The position numbers were made by a program, and so were the translations under genes. Below, piece by piece: positions 52,138-62,129 of a stretch of DNA of 64,000 bases. Numbering within the stretch: position 1 is the first letter of the stretch; every line of letters starts with the position of its first letter. Under the pieces are notes generated by a model. The model did no database searches. It worked only from the letters and a program-made list of their open reading frames with translations, and was not told the DNA's origin. Origin of the DNA: an uncultured Polaribacter sp. (GTDB taxonomy: Bacteria; Bacteroidota; Bacteroidia; Flavobacteriales; Flavobacteriaceae); NCBI GenBank assembly GCA_943788045.1, contig CALSOT010000002.1, positions 924,310 to 988,309 on the forward strand, in the 5' to 3' direction.

Positions 52138-52735
52138 ATGTAAAATAATTGTTTTTACTGTTAATGTTTTACTCAAAAATAAATTTATTTCTATTTTAGT
52201 AAAACCCAGAAACGCGAAATTAATTGGTTAAAATTATCAGACTGAAAATCAAATTTATGAAATATCAACAATTGATATAGTATATAATTTTCAATCTTAT
52301 ATTCTAAGTGAGTAAAGAACCTTTCTTTTAAACAAACCCAACTTATTTCTTTAGTCATTCATCTTAAATAGAAAAAATAACCAATTATAATTCTGTTGGA
52401 TTGTTATAACTTTTTTAGGAGAGTTTCTGGAGTAAACTGTTTTATAAGCACTCTTAAAATTAGAAATAATTTTATGCCCGAAAGTATTGTTTTAGTCCTT
52501 GAAAATATTAATCTGAAGTTTGATTTTACGGCAAATACAATTAAGAATAAAAGAGCTTATGCAATAAAATATGACGAAAAAGCTTAATAAATTTTATAAA
52601 TCAAACAAAATAAATATTGAAAACGATAAATCAATTATAAAACTAAGCATTGAATCATTCAAATCAGTTAACAAATCAAAAAAAGCCTTGAAAATTAAGA
52701 CCTTTTTTGTATGTAATACTATATTATTTTAAAAT
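52138..52735. other. Gene-poor stretch with two small doubtful ORFs
   Basis: About 600 bp between the M1 gene and the acyltransferase gene. Two overlapping plus-strand ORFs are visible: 52474-52587 (37 codons from ATG, MPESIVLVLENINLKF) and 52571-52732 (53 codons, MTKKLNKFYKSNKINI). Neither resembles a family I know, and the second is low-complexity Lys/Asn/Ser-rich. They could be decayed coding DNA. No tRNA, transposase or repeat is seen. Confidence 0.4.
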
Positions 52736-53554
52736 TTAAGAGGTCCAAAATTTTCGTTTTTTATTCAATTCTTCCTCTTCCCTAAGATATTCTTCGGCAT
52801 CTTTTGGTGAAAGCACTTTTAAGAATGACTTATGTTGCTCAATCGAAAACTCAATTTTAGTAACTATATCTGTAATCTCCTCATTGTCGTAATCTATATC
52901 CAAAGGCTCTTTTATCACCATAGATTGCAAAACATTCCGTTTTTTTATTCTCAAACCCTTTTTATCAAAAGAACGTCTAAACCCATCAATTACAATAGGC
53001 ACAACAATTGGTTTGTACGTTTTTATAATATGTGCCGTTCCTCTTCTAATAGGCCTAAAAGGAGTTGTTGTCCCTTGAGGAAACGTAATAACCCAACCAT
53101 CCTCTATGGCTTTACCAATATTAGAAATGTCAGAGTTTTTAACTTGTCTGTTCACGTTTTTACCGGCACTTCTCCATGTTCTATCAATTGAGACGGAACC
53201 TCCATAAGCCATCAATTTTGGTAAAATACCAGAACGCATAGTCTCTCCTGCTGCAACAAAATAAATGTTTAATTTGGGGTTCCAAATATAACCAACATTC
53301 TTAATATTATCATCTCTACCTTTTAAAGAAGCATTGAAAACATGAAACATAGCCGCTACATCGGCAAAATAGGTCTGATGATTAGAAATAAATAAAACAT
53401 TTCTATCTGGTAAATTTCTTAAAATTTCTGATCCTTCTATCTGTAAGCTATTAAATTTTCGATATCTACCGTGAGAAACAAGTCCGAAAATTCTAATAAT
53501 TATTTTTTTAAAAAATAAAATTTGACCAAATATGTTCCTTTTCAATAAAGGCAT
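52736..53554 (-). CDS. 1-acyl-sn-glycerol-3-phosphate acyltransferase (PlsC family)
   Basis: A 272-residue membrane-associated acyltransferase of phospholipid synthesis. The catalytic block reads SNHQTYFAD (57-65), with five rather than the usual four residues between His and Asp. The second block reads FPQGTT where most members have FPEGTR. Both variants are, as I recall, usual in this flavobacterial subfamily. An N-terminal hydrophobic-basic stretch (ILFFKKIIIRIFG) could anchor it. It is the last gene of the lgt-led minus-strand run, 55 bp after the CoA pyrophosphatase, with a possible internal -7 box (TAAGTTTG on minus) at 53582-53589. Confidence 0.86.
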   Translation of the reverse strand: MPLLKRNIFGQILFFKKIIIRIFGLVSHGRYRKFNSLQIEGSEILRNLPDRNVLFISNHQTYFADVAAMFHVFNASLKGRDDNIKNVGYIWNPKLNIYFVAAGETMRSGILPKLMAYGGSVSIDRTWRSAGKNVNRQVKNSDISNIGKAIEDGWVITFPQGTTTPFRPIRRGTAHIIKTYKPIVVPIVIDGFRRSFDKKGLRIKKRNVLQSMVIKEPLDIDYDNEEITDIVTKIEFSIEQHKSFLKVLSPKDAEEYLREEEELNKKRKFWTS

Positions 53555-53609
53555 CTTTTTTAATTTTAATTAGATTAAAAACAAACTTACAAAACCATTA
53601 ACAAACATG

Positions 53610-54236
53610 CTATTTTAAGAGTTCTTTAATTTCAGAAAGTATCATAGCTGTAGCTCCCCAAACAATGTAATCATTTAATTTAAAGCAAGGTATATTTACA
53701 TTATCCATATATGATGTACTCATGTTAATTGAGGTTATATTTGAATCATTTAATAAATCGCTTACTAAAACCTCAATTACTTTATCTACCTCGTAATTTA
53801 AATCAAAAACTGGTCTTTTGTCAACAAAACCAATAAAAGGTGTCACCAAAAAATTACTTGGTGGTATATAGACATCTGTTAATTCTCGAATAACATTAAT
53901 CGATGATTCCAGAACGCCTACCTCTTCAAAAGTTTCTCTTAATGCTGCTTTTTTTAGATTTTTGTCCGTTTTATCAATCTTACCACCAGGAAAACTAATT
54001 TGTGCAGAATGAGTGCCATTATAACGAGCTCTTTGTGTTAATAAAAAACAAGCTTCGCCTTTTGTATTAGGATAAAATAAAGCCAACACAGCCGCTTTTC
54101 TCGGATTATTCGCTTGTATTGAAGCAGCATCATACTGTAGACGCATTTTTGGGGCTAGCCTAAATTGAGCTTCTAAACCACCTAAGGTGTTTGTTTGCAG
54201 AATAGCTATTTTATTTTTGAAATCGATAAAATTCAA
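53610..54236 (-). CDS. CoA pyrophosphatase (NUDIX hydrolase)
   Basis: A 208-residue NUDIX enzyme. The NUDIX box runs from GGKIDKTDKNLKKAAL to RETFEEVGV (84-108) with the REXXEEXG core. It is preceded by LLTQRARYNGTHSAQISFPG, which contains the UPF0035/CoAse-specific LLTxRxxxxxxHxGQxxFPGG form. Such enzymes cleave CoA and acyl-CoA to phosphopantetheine and 3',5'-ADP. It sits between DUF6787 and the acyltransferase, and a link to acyl-CoA turnover is plausible. Confidence 0.92.
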   Translation of the reverse strand: MNFIDFKNKIAILQTNTLGGLEAQFRLAPKMRLQYDAASIQANNPRKAAVLALFYPNTKGEACFLLTQRARYNGTHSAQISFPGGKIDKTDKNLKKAALRETFEEVGVLESSINVIRELTDVYIPPSNFLVTPFIGFVDKRPVFDLNYEVDKVIEVLVSDLLNDSNITSINMSTSYMDNVNIPCFKLNDYIVWGATAMILSEIKELLK

Positions 54237-54301
54237 TAAGATTAATTTTAATAAAGGAAGTCATCATATCTTTTTCAAAAAAAAATTGCAATACCTCTTT
54301 G

Positions 54302-54607
54302 TTATTTTTTAAATAAAAACCCCAAACCTAATCTCGTTAAAAACTTTTTTTCAAAAGCCCAAAAAAATTTAAATTCTCCAAAGATCCAACCAACTAAAGG
54401 AAGGGTTAATTGATAAATGGGAAAAATAAGTAGGATTCTAAGAGGCCAATACAACCATGGGCTAATTATTTCTGGTGACAACCCTAAAAAATTAGTAACA
54501 GGCTTTGCAACCCAAGCTGCAAAAGAACCATTGATAGCAAAAACAATAAAAATTGCTATAATCGACCAATTCGTTTCTATTCCCCATCGTTTTTTCAATT
54601 TCTCCAT
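54302..54607 (-). CDS. DUF6787 family small membrane protein
   Basis: A 101-residue protein with two or three hydrophobic segments (about 15-35, 52-75) and a basic C-terminus. It begins MEKLKKRWGIETNWSIIAIF and has FGEFKFFWAFEKKFLTRL near the end, typical of the flavobacterial DUF6787 family (function unknown). Its ATG lies 4 bp after the lgt stop, so it is co-transcribed and probably coupled with lgt. Confidence 0.82.
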   Translation of the reverse strand: MEKLKKRWGIETNWSIIAIFIVFAINGSFAAWVAKPVTNFLGLSPEIISPWLYWPLRILLIFPIYQLTLPLVGWIFGEFKFFWAFEKKFLTRLGLGFLFKK

Positions 54608-54611
54608 ATGA

Positions 54612-55469
54612 CTAGTTTGCTATTTTTTTTGATTTTATAAACATAAGCCAAAAACCCACAAGCACTAATGGAACACTTAATATTTGACCCGTATTGAGAG
54701 AGTTTAAAACCCAATCTTCCCTACCCTCTACCTGAGCCTCTTTTAAAAACTCAATAAAGAAACGTAAAGACCAAAGTACTGCCATAAAAAGACCAAATAA
54801 AAATCCAATTTGTTGCTTTTTATGTGTTTTCCAATACAAGTGCCACATTACAAAAAATAATGCTAAATAACTAAAAGCTTCATATAATTGTGTTGGATGT
54901 CTTGCTGCTGTTTCTCCTGCTGCTTTAAAAATTACTCCAAAATTAGAACCTGTTTCTTTTCCATAAATCTCTGAATTGAAAAAATTACCAAAACGGATAA
55001 AAAATCCTGCTAATGCAACCATAATCGCCAATCTATCTAAAATAAACAACCAAGGCTTTTGTAAATGTTTTTTTGCATAAAAATATAATGCAATCGGAAT
55101 TCCGATTGCTGCACCATGACTGGCAAAACCGGTGAAACCTGTAAACTTCCAACCCTCAATTAAACCAAATAAAGAATCATTTACACTTTCTTTTATTGGT
55201 AGAAATATTTCTAATAAATGATTTTGATAATAAGACCAACTATAGAAAAATACATCTCCTAAACGCATACCAACTAACATAGAAATAAAAACATACATAA
55301 ATAATATATCCAATTTCTCCTCAGGTATTTTATCTTCTATATAAATTTTTTTCATCAATCTTAAACCTAATAAAAATGCCGCAACAAACATTAGGCTGTA
55401 CCATCGAATTACAAAAAATCCTAAATCTATTCCTATTGAAGGATTCCATTCTATTGCTAAAAAACTCAT
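54612..55469 (-). CDS. lgt: Prolipoprotein diacylglyceryl transferase
   Basis: Transfers diacylglycerol from phosphatidylglycerol to the lipobox Cys of prolipoproteins at the inner membrane. The 285 residues contain seven helices. GFASHGAAIGIPIALYFYAK (with the essential HG), the Lgt signature RFGNFFNSEIYGKET, and RHPTQLYEAFSYLALF are all present. The start MSFLAIEWNPSIGIDLGF is typical. It feeds the many lipoproteins of this window (M3, M28 and others). It follows yidD on the same strand by 138 bp. Confidence 0.96.
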   Translation of the reverse strand: MSFLAIEWNPSIGIDLGFFVIRWYSLMFVAAFLLGLRLMKKIYIEDKIPEEKLDILFMYVFISMLVGMRLGDVFFYSWSYYQNHLLEIFLPIKESVNDSLFGLIEGWKFTGFTGFASHGAAIGIPIALYFYAKKHLQKPWLFILDRLAIMVALAGFFIRFGNFFNSEIYGKETGSNFGVIFKAAGETAARHPTQLYEAFSYLALFFVMWHLYWKTHKKQQIGFLFGLFMAVLWSLRFFIEFLKEAQVEGREDWVLNSLNTGQILSVPLVLVGFWLMFIKSKKIAN

Positions 55470-55607
55470 TTATCTTCTTTATATATGCGGTCGACCAAGG
55501 TCTAGACCTGATTATTAAAATGTAATTCTAAAAAACCTCTCGAAAAACTGCATTTTCCAATTTAAATCAAAAATATGTGTTGATTTAAATAATATTCGAG
55601 GTAATAA

Positions 55608-55844
55608 TTATTTTTCTTTTTTCTCTGGCACTGGATCATAACCACTTCCTCCCCAAGGATGACAACTAAATATTCTTTTTAAAGCCAACCATCCTCCTAA
55701 AAATAAACCATGTTTTTGCAAAGCTTCAATGGTGTAGTGTGAACACGTAGGGCTATATCTACAAGTTGATGGTGTAAATGGTGAAATTGCGTTTTGGTAA
55801 AAGCGAACCAACAATATAAATGGAAATGATAGTATTTTTTTCAA
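55608..55844 (-). CDS. yidD: Membrane protein insertion efficiency factor
   Basis: A 78-residue YidD protein with an N-terminal amphipathic helix ([20 protein letters not shown]) and the invariant three-Cys core [19 protein letters not shown] and [13 protein letters not shown]. It assists YidC-dependent insertion. It is usually next to rnpA and yidC, but here it follows cysS with a 1-bp gap. Confidence 0.96.
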   Translation of the reverse strand: MKKILSFPFILLVRFYQNAISPFTPSTCRYSPTCSHYTIEALQKHGLFLGGWLALKRIFSCHPWGGSGYDPVPEKKEK

Positions 55845-55845
55845 T

Positions 55846-57324
55846 CTAATTTATTAAATAAGTTGTGCCTTCTTTTCCGTCTTTTAATTGAATGCCCAAT
55901 GCAATTAACTCGTCTCTAATTTGATCCGACAATGCCCAATTTTTATTTTCTCTTGCTTCTTTTCTTAATTTGATCAACAACTCAACCACTCCGTTTATTT
56001 TTTCTGAGTTATTATGAGCTGCTTCATTCATCAACCCTAAAACATCAAATACAAAGCTATTCATTGTTGTTTTTAAAGTTTCTAAATCTTCTGAACTTAA
56101 AGATGCTTTTCCTTCTTTTATTTGATTAATTACTTTTACAGCTTCAAATAAATGTGAAACTAAAATTGGTGTATTAAAATCGTCATTCATTGCTGAATAA
56201 CAATCTTTTTTCCATTTTTGAACATCAAAAGTAGATATTTTAGTTGCTGTAATTTTATCTAAAAAATTTATAGCTTCCATTAATTTAGCATGTCCTTTTT
56301 CTGATGCTAAAAGTGCATCTCCAGAAAAATCCAAGACACTTCTATAATTGGCTTGCATGTTAAAAAACCTTACAACACTTGCAGAAAATGCTTTTGGTAA
56401 TATATTATTTTCTCCTGTTAATATTTGATTTGGTAAAATAAAATTCCCTGTAGATTTCGCCATTCTTTGGCCATTTAATGAAAGCATATTTGCATGCATC
56501 CAATAATTTACAGGAGTTACACCACTACAAATTTTAGATTGTGCAATTTCACATTCGTGATGTGGAAATTTTAAATCCATTCCACCTCCATGAATATCAA
56601 AACTTTCACCTAAATACTTTGTACTCATTACAGAACATTCTAAATGCCAACCCGGAAAACCATCGCTCCAAGGAGAAGGCCAACGCATAATATGACGTTC
56701 ATCTGCTTTTTTCCAAAGTGCAAAATCTTGTGGATTTTTCTTATCTGATTGTCCGTCTAAAGTTCTAGTATTACTTATTAAATCTTCTACTTTTCTTCCA
56801 GAAAGAATTCCGTAATCTTCTATTTTATTATATTCTAGAACATCAAAATAAACAGATCCGTTAACCTCGTAAGCAAAACCTTTTTCAATGATTTCTTTTA
56901 TCATTTCTATCTGTTCGATAATATGACCTGTTGCTGTTGGCTCTATACTTGGTGGTAAAAAATTGTAATTTTTTAATACATCATGAAAATCTACTGTGTA
57001 ACGCTGTACAACTTCCATTGGTTCAATTTGTTCTAAACGTGCTTTCTTTGCAATCTTATCTTCGCCTTCTTCTGCATCGTTTTCTAAATGACCTGCATCT
57101 GTAATATTACGAACATAACGTACTTTATAGCCTAAATGCAATAAATATCTATACACAACATCAAAAAACATAAAGGTTCTAACATTCCCTAAATGCGCAT
57201 TGCTGTATACTGTTGGACCACAAACGTACATACCAACGTAACCTTCTGTTATAGATTTAAAATTCTCTTTTTCTTTAGTTAAAGAGTTATATACTTTAAG
57301 TTGGTTTTCTTTGTAGAGTTCCAT
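55846..57324 (-). CDS. cysS: Cysteine--tRNA ligase
   Basis: Class I synthetase charging tRNA-Cys. The 492 residues show the zinc Cys C35 in [16 protein letters not shown], the HIGH equivalent HLGN (44-47), [10 protein letters not shown] with the second zinc Cys, HHECEIAQS, and a KMSKS-type loop MAKSTGNF. The C-terminal DALR-like helical domain ([20 protein letters not shown]) is complete. It has a good -7 box upstream and heads the run cysS-yidD-lgt-DUF6787-CoA pyrophosphatase-acyltransferase. Confidence 0.97.
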   Translation of the reverse strand: MELYKENQLKVYNSLTKEKENFKSITEGYVGMYVCGPTVYSNAHLGNVRTFMFFDVVYRYLLHLGYKVRYVRNITDAGHLENDAEEGEDKIAKKARLEQIEPMEVVQRYTVDFHDVLKNYNFLPPSIEPTATGHIIEQIEMIKEIIEKGFAYEVNGSVYFDVLEYNKIEDYGILSGRKVEDLISNTRTLDGQSDKKNPQDFALWKKADERHIMRWPSPWSDGFPGWHLECSVMSTKYLGESFDIHGGGMDLKFPHHECEIAQSKICSGVTPVNYWMHANMLSLNGQRMAKSTGNFILPNQILTGENNILPKAFSASVVRFFNMQANYRSVLDFSGDALLASEKGHAKLMEAINFLDKITATKISTFDVQKWKKDCYSAMNDDFNTPILVSHLFEAVKVINQIKEGKASLSSEDLETLKTTMNSFVFDVLGLMNEAAHNNSEKINGVVELLIKLRKEARENKNWALSDQIRDELIALGIQLKDGKEGTTYLIN

Positions 57325-57349
57325 TAAAAAGGTGCATTTTTAGAGCTGT

Positions 57350-57357
57350 CAAAGATA
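57350..57357 (-). promoter_or_regulatory. Candidate -7 box for cysS
   Basis: On minus the bases are TATCTTTG, a full TAnnTTTG match 25 bp before the cysS ATG. The expected -33 TTTG is not evident. Confidence 0.5.
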
Positions 57358-57454
57358 AACACTTTATTGAGAATAGCGAAATGGAGTTTCTGAGAAATTT
57401 GAAAAAATAAAAAGTAATTTTACCCAACTATAAGATTACGTTTTGTAAGGTTCA

Positions 57455-57679
57455 TTAACTATAATTTCCTGTGACATTAAATCTTTTATTATTGGTTTTT
57501 TTATTGATATCTTCTTTAATATTTAATCCATTCTTTACTTTATGAAAAACATGATTGTTACGGGTAGCCAATTCAATTGCTAAATTATCCAGTAAAAATT
57601 TGGTATTATCAATTAAAGCTTTAGAATTAGTTAAATCTTAATCGATTTCATTGAAATTATTATCAATTTTAGAAATCAT
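57455..57679 (-). pseudogene. Small decayed ORF with one internal stop
   Basis: From ATG at 57679 the minus strand reads MISKIDNNFNEID, a TAA at 57638-57640, then continues in the same frame for 60 codons (DLTNSKALIDNTKFLLDNLA ... NKRFNVTGNYS) to a TAA at 57455-57457. A single substitution would give a 74-residue, helix-rich, charged protein. I do not recognise a family. The rest of the 57325-57719 gap contains only the cysS promoter and AT-rich sequence. Confidence 0.35.
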
Positions 57680-57719
57680 AATTTGATAAAATTATTGTTA
57701 AATTTACACAACTATAATT

Positions 57720-58793
57720 ATGACCGCTAAAAACAAATCGGCTTTATCTCAAAAAAAAGGTGTTTCTAAACCAAAAACCACCAACAAATCTGCTGCCGAA
57801 AAAATAAAATCAAACAGAGCGAAACAAAATTCTGTAGACACTTTTGTTTCCCAAATTTTAAAAGGAAATATCACCTTTTTAAGTCGTGCAATTACCTTAG
57901 CAGAAAGTACAAACCTAAAACATCAACAAAAAGCAAACGAAATCTTAGAACGCTGTTTACCTTATGCAAATAATTCTGTAAGAATAGGAATTACTGGAGT
58001 TCCTGGTGTGGGTAAAAGTACCTTCATAGAATCTTTTGGGAAACATCTAACTAAACAAGATAAAAAAGTAGCGGTTTTAGCTATTGACCCAAGTAGCTCC
58101 ATAAACAAAGGCTCTATTTTAGGTGATAAAACTCGTATGGAAGAATTAGTGACTGATAAAAATGCTTTTATTAGACCTTCTCCTTCTGGAACATCTTTAG
58201 GAGGCGTTGCTCAAAAAACACGCGAAAGTATTATACTATGTGAAGCTGCTGGTTTTGATACGATTATCATTGAAACGGTTGGCGTTGGGCAATCTGAAAC
58301 TTTAGTCCATTCTATGGTAGATTTCTTTTTACTTTTAAAATTAGCTGGCGCAGGTGATGAATTGCAAGGCATAAAGCGAGGAATTATAGAAATGGCCGAT
58401 GCAATTGTAATTAACAAGGCTGATGGAGAAAACAAAAAAAATGCAAAAATTGCTAAGGTTGAATTTAATAGAGCACTGCATTTATATCCTTTAAAAGAAA
58501 GTAATTGGCAGCCAAAAGTTTTAACTGCAAGTGCATTAAAAAGTATGGGAATTGATAAAGTAGACGAAATGGTTAATGAATATATTTCTTTAACAAAAGA
58601 AAATGCCTATTTCAAACAAAAAAGAAACAAACAGAATAAATATTGGCTTTTGTCTACAATTGAGGAACAATTGAAAGCAGATTTTTATAATAGACCCAAT
58701 TTAAAAACAGCTTTAGAAAAGGAAATTTCTAATTTAGAGAAAGGAGAAACAACTCCTTTTATTGCTGCTAAAAAATTAATTAATTTAAGATGA
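57720..58793 (+). CDS. meaB: Methylmalonyl-CoA mutase-associated GTPase MeaB
   Basis: A 357-residue G3E P-loop GTPase (ArgK/MeaB) that protects and reloads the adenosylcobalamin-dependent methylmalonyl-CoA mutase. The P-loop GVPGVGKS is at 93-100. AIDPSSSINKGSILGDKTRM, SPSGTSLGGVAQKTRE, the switch ETVGVGQSE and the base-recognition NKADGE are all present. An unusual Lys/Ser-rich N-terminal tail of about 35 residues precedes the core. The mutase genes are not in the window, and a cobalamin link to the FecCD transporter is only possible. Confidence 0.94.
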   Translation: MTAKNKSALSQKKGVSKPKTTNKSAAEKIKSNRAKQNSVDTFVSQILKGNITFLSRAITLAESTNLKHQQKANEILERCLPYANNSVRIGITGVPGVGKSTFIESFGKHLTKQDKKVAVLAIDPSSSINKGSILGDKTRMEELVTDKNAFIRPSPSGTSLGGVAQKTRESIILCEAAGFDTIIIETVGVGQSETLVHSMVDFFLLLKLAGAGDELQGIKRGIIEMADAIVINKADGENKKNAKIAKVEFNRALHLYPLKESNWQPKVLTASALKSMGIDKVDEMVNEYISLTKENAYFKQKRNKQNKYWLLSTIEEQLKADFYNRPNLKTALEKEISNLEKGETTPFIAAKKLINLR

Positions 58794-58810
58794 TGAGATT
58801 ATTTTATTTA

Positions 58811-60004
58811 TTAAGTTTTAAAATTTTCAGTCACAATTTTCTTTATTTTTTTATTTAAGTATTTTAAAGAATTATAACTAGTATGTTCTAAAACAATCAC
58901 TACCATATCTTCTTCTAAATAATTTGTTAAAGCTGTACTAAAACCGTTCCATTTACCATAATGATAAATATTCTTTTTATCACTGCTATCCAATCTAAAG
59001 CCAAAACCATAAGGAACTTTTCTTCCATAAATAGTTTCTCCTTTTGTATACATTAAATCTAAAGATTCTTGTGTTATTAGTCCTCCTGAATTTAATCCAT
59101 AAGTCCATTTAAACAAATCCTCAAGAGTTGAGTAAACATTTTTATCTCCAACAATTGCATCGTTAACAGTATTTCCTATTTTTATATGTTTCCAACCTCT
59201 GTATAAACGATATCCCTTTAATTGGTTTTTTCTTATTGTATCATTCTGATAGCTATACACATAAGAATTCCTCATATTTAATGGTTCGAAAATATTTTTT
59301 TGAAGATATTGATTAAATGAAATTCCAGTTACTTTTTCTATAATAGAAGCCAAAACAAAATAACCTGTATTCGAGTAATCGAAATTACGGCCAGGTTTGA
59401 AAAAACGTTGTGCTTTTGATATTGGTAAAACTTCCATTAAATCTTTATTGGTAGGAGGCTTATTCTCTTTCCATTCATGCTCTGCAACCCAGAAATATTT
59501 TGGCAAACCAGATGTATGGTTTAACAAATTTCTGATGGTTATATTTTTATAAGGAAAATCTGGAAAATAAGCGTTTACTGAATCTGTAAGTTTTAATTTA
59601 CTTTTTTCTTTCAACTGCATTATTGCAGCAGCTGTAAATTGTTTACTTACAGATGCTAGTTGAAAAACAGATTCGCTATTTAATGGAGTTTTCTTCCTAA
59701 AATCTGCGTAACCTACCTGATTTTGATACACTATTTTTTTATTTTTTGCAACTAAAACAGCTCCATGAAAATCATGTCTCTTATTAATTCTATTTAACAA
59801 AGAATCTAATTTATGACTTACATTTTTAGTACTATTTTTAGAATAGTGTTGAACAGGAATAGAAAATTTATCAAGTTTATCTTCCTTGATATTTTTATCT
59901 AATAATTCATTCTCTTTTGTATCATCAAAATTATTAAAAGCAATAATAAATATACTTAAAATAAGGAATAGACAAATGGATATATTTTTGATGTATTTCT
60001 TCAC
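58811..60004 (-). CDS. Serine hydrolase, class C beta-lactamase/DD-peptidase family
   Basis: A 397-residue exported or membrane-anchored penicillin-recognising hydrolase. An N-terminal hydrophobic helix (about 8-24) is followed by a linker. The nucleophile motif is SVSK (S118, K121), the second motif YSN (210-212), and the third is HYGKWNG in place of KTG. Such proteins are mostly peptidases or esterases rather than drug-inactivating lactamases. The only in-frame start consistent with the helix is GTG at 60004. It lies 10 bp after the recG stop, so it is probably co-transcribed with it. Confidence 0.9.
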   Translation of the reverse strand: MKKYIKNISICLFLILSIFIIAFNNFDDTKENELLDKNIKEDKLDKFSIPVQHYSKNSTKNVSHKLDSLLNRINKRHDFHGAVLVAKNKKIVYQNQVGYADFRKKTPLNSESVFQLASVSKQFTAAAIMQLKEKSKLKLTDSVNAYFPDFPYKNITIRNLLNHTSGLPKYFWVAEHEWKENKPPTNKDLMEVLPISKAQRFFKPGRNFDYSNTGYFVLASIIEKVTGISFNQYLQKNIFEPLNMRNSYVYSYQNDTIRKNQLKGYRLYRGWKHIKIGNTVNDAIVGDKNVYSTLEDLFKWTYGLNSGGLITQESLDLMYTKGETIYGRKVPYGFGFRLDSSDKKNIYHYGKWNGFSTALTNYLEEDMVVIVLEHTSYNSLKYLNKKIKKIVTENFKT

Positions 60005-60014
60005 TGAAACAAAA

Positions 60015-62129
60015 TTAACTTATATTACTCCATATTTTAGATGATTTACTCATTTTAACAAAAGCTTGGCTAATTGGTATATTCTCAACTTTTGAAAGAT
60101 TTGGATCTTCTTGCAATAAAGCAATAGCAGTATTTCTTGCGGCTACTAAAATTTTCGAATCTTTTACAACATCAGCAATTTTAAGATCTAAAACGCCACT
60201 TTGTTGCGTCCCCATTAAATTTCCTGGGCCACGTAATTTTAAATCTACTTCTGCTATTTTAAAACCATCGGTAGTATCTACCATTGTTTTTAAACGTGTT
60301 TTTCCTTCTGGCGATAATTTATAACTAGAAAGTAAAATACAATAACTTTGGTCTGCTCCCCGTCCAACTCTTCCTCTTAATTGATGTAATTGCGAAAGTC
60401 CAAAACGTTCTGAGCTTTCAATAATCATAACACTTGCATTTGGCACATTTACACCAACTTCTATTACAGTTGTGGCCACCATAATTTGAGTTTCACCTTT
60501 TACAAAACGCTGCATTTCATGTTCTTTATCAGCCGGTTTCATTTTTCCATGAACAATACTTATTTGATATTTTGGCGAAGGAAAATCGCGTGAAATACTC
60601 TCATAACCATCCATTAAATCTTTATAATCCATCGTTTCAGATTCCTGAATTAACGGGTACACAACATACACTTGTCTTCCTTTTTTAATTTCATCTCTAA
60701 TAAACTTAAAGACCGACAAACGATTGCTATCAAAACGATGTATAGTTTTTATTTCTTTTCTCCCTGGAGGCAATTCATCAATTACAGAAATATCTAAATC
60801 ACCATAAACAGACATTGCTAATGTTCTTGGTATTGGTGTTGCTGTCATCACTAAAATATGAGGAGGAAGCCCATCCTTATTATCTAAGGTGTTTTTTCCC
60901 CATAGTTTAGAACGTTGCGCTACACCAAATCTATGTTGCTCATCAATAATGGCTATTCCTAAACTTTTAAATTTTACTTTATCTTCTAACAATGCATGCG
61001 TTCCAATTAGAATATCTAATGTTCCATCTTCCAAACTAGCATGAATTTCTCTTCTCTTCTTTGTTTTTACAGAACCTGTAAGAATATCAACATTTATGCT
61101 CATTCCTTGCAAAAGTTGTGAAACGGCGATAAAATGCTGATTTGCCAAAATTTCTGTTGGCGCCATTATTGTTGCCTGAAAACCATTATCTATAGCCAAA
61201 AGCATTGCTAGCAGAGCAACAATAGTTTTTCCTGAACCGACATCACCTTGTAAAAGACGATTCATGTGTGCCCCAGAAGCGACATCTTTTCGAATTTCTT
61301 TTAAAACTCTTTTTTGAGCATTCGTTAAATCAAAAGGTAAATGATCCTTATAAAAAGTATTAAAATTATCACTTACATTCTCAAAAATAAATCCTTGTAT
61401 TTTTGTTTTATTGATGAGTTTCTTTCTTAATAATTGTAATTGAATAAAAAATAGTTCTTCAAACTTTAAACGGTTTTGCGCTTTTGTTAAATCTTCTTGA
61501 CTTTTAGGAAAGTGAGCGTTTAATAAAGCATCACGTTTGGGCATCAATTTAAAATCTTCAATAATTTCTTTTGATAAACTTTCTTCAATTCTGTTTAAAA
61601 ATTGTTTAAACAAATATTGAACATAAGTTCTCATCAATTTATTAGAAACTCCCGTATTTGTTAACCTCTCTGTAGATGGATATACGGGCTGCATTTTAGT
61701 TTGCAACTTTTTCTTGTATTCAGCAACCAATTCTAATTCTGGATGTGGAATACTAAAATTACCGTTATAATGATTTAACTTTCCATAAACCACATAAGGC
61801 TCGTTAATTTTAAGAGCATCTTTAATCCATTTTTGTCCTTTAAACCAAACTAACTCCATAGTTCCTGTGGCATCCACAAAAGTAGCTACTAACCTACTGC
61901 CTCTTTTTTGGGCAACAGATTTAACCCTAATTATTTTACCTACAATTTGAACGTCAGAAGAATTTGGTTGCAATTCTTTAATTTGGTAAAATTGAGTTTT
62001 ATCAATATAACGATAAGGAAAAAAATTTAATAAATCATTACATGTTTTTATGCCTAATTCTGTATACAAAAGCGTTGCTCTTTGTACACTAATTCCTTTT
62101 ATATATGTTATAGGATAACTTAAATTCAA
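60015..62129 (-). CDS. recG: ATP-dependent DNA helicase RecG
   Basis: Branch-migrating helicase that remodels stalled forks and Holliday junctions. The 704 residues have the N-terminal wedge/OB domain (about 55-150), Walker A GDVGSGKT (295-302), the DEQH box (396-399, IIDEQHRFGVAQRS), motif III MTATPIPRTLA, and the C-terminal motifs VVYPLIQESE, VATTVIEVGVNVPNA and QLRGRVGRG. The TRG motif region (LKLRGPGNLMGTQQSG) is intact. It has a candidate -7 box upstream (minus TACTTTTG, 62164-62171) and the serine hydrolase gene downstream. Confidence 0.96.
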   Translation of the reverse strand: MNLSYPITYIKGISVQRATLLYTELGIKTCNDLLNFFPYRYIDKTQFYQIKELQPNSSDVQIVGKIIRVKSVAQKRGSRLVATFVDATGTMELVWFKGQKWIKDALKINEPYVVYGKLNHYNGNFSIPHPELELVAEYKKKLQTKMQPVYPSTERLTNTGVSNKLMRTYVQYLFKQFLNRIEESLSKEIIEDFKLMPKRDALLNAHFPKSQEDLTKAQNRLKFEELFFIQLQLLRKKLINKTKIQGFIFENVSDNFNTFYKDHLPFDLTNAQKRVLKEIRKDVASGAHMNRLLQGDVGSGKTIVALLAMLLAIDNGFQATIMAPTEILANQHFIAVSQLLQGMSINVDILTGSVKTKKRREIHASLEDGTLDILIGTHALLEDKVKFKSLGIAIIDEQHRFGVAQRSKLWGKNTLDNKDGLPPHILVMTATPIPRTLAMSVYGDLDISVIDELPPGRKEIKTIHRFDSNRLSVFKFIRDEIKKGRQVYVVYPLIQESETMDYKDLMDGYESISRDFPSPKYQISIVHGKMKPADKEHEMQRFVKGETQIMVATTVIEVGVNVPNASVMIIESSERFGLSQLHQLRGRVGRGADQSYCILLSSYKLSPEGKTRLKTMVDTTDGFKIAEVDLKLRGPGNLMGTQQSGVLDLKIADVVKDSKILVAARNTAIALLQEDPNLSKVENIPISQAFVKMSKSSKIWSNIS

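Noticed and set aside
52668..52715. Terminator hairpin near the end of the gene-poor stretch
   Set aside because: The A-run/T-run stem has a mismatch and bulge and a weak GC core. There is no solid gene in front of it.
58811..60004. True beta-lactamase
   Set aside because: The third motif is HYGKWNG rather than KTG-like and the protein carries an N-terminal anchor. Peptidase/esterase members of the family look like this.
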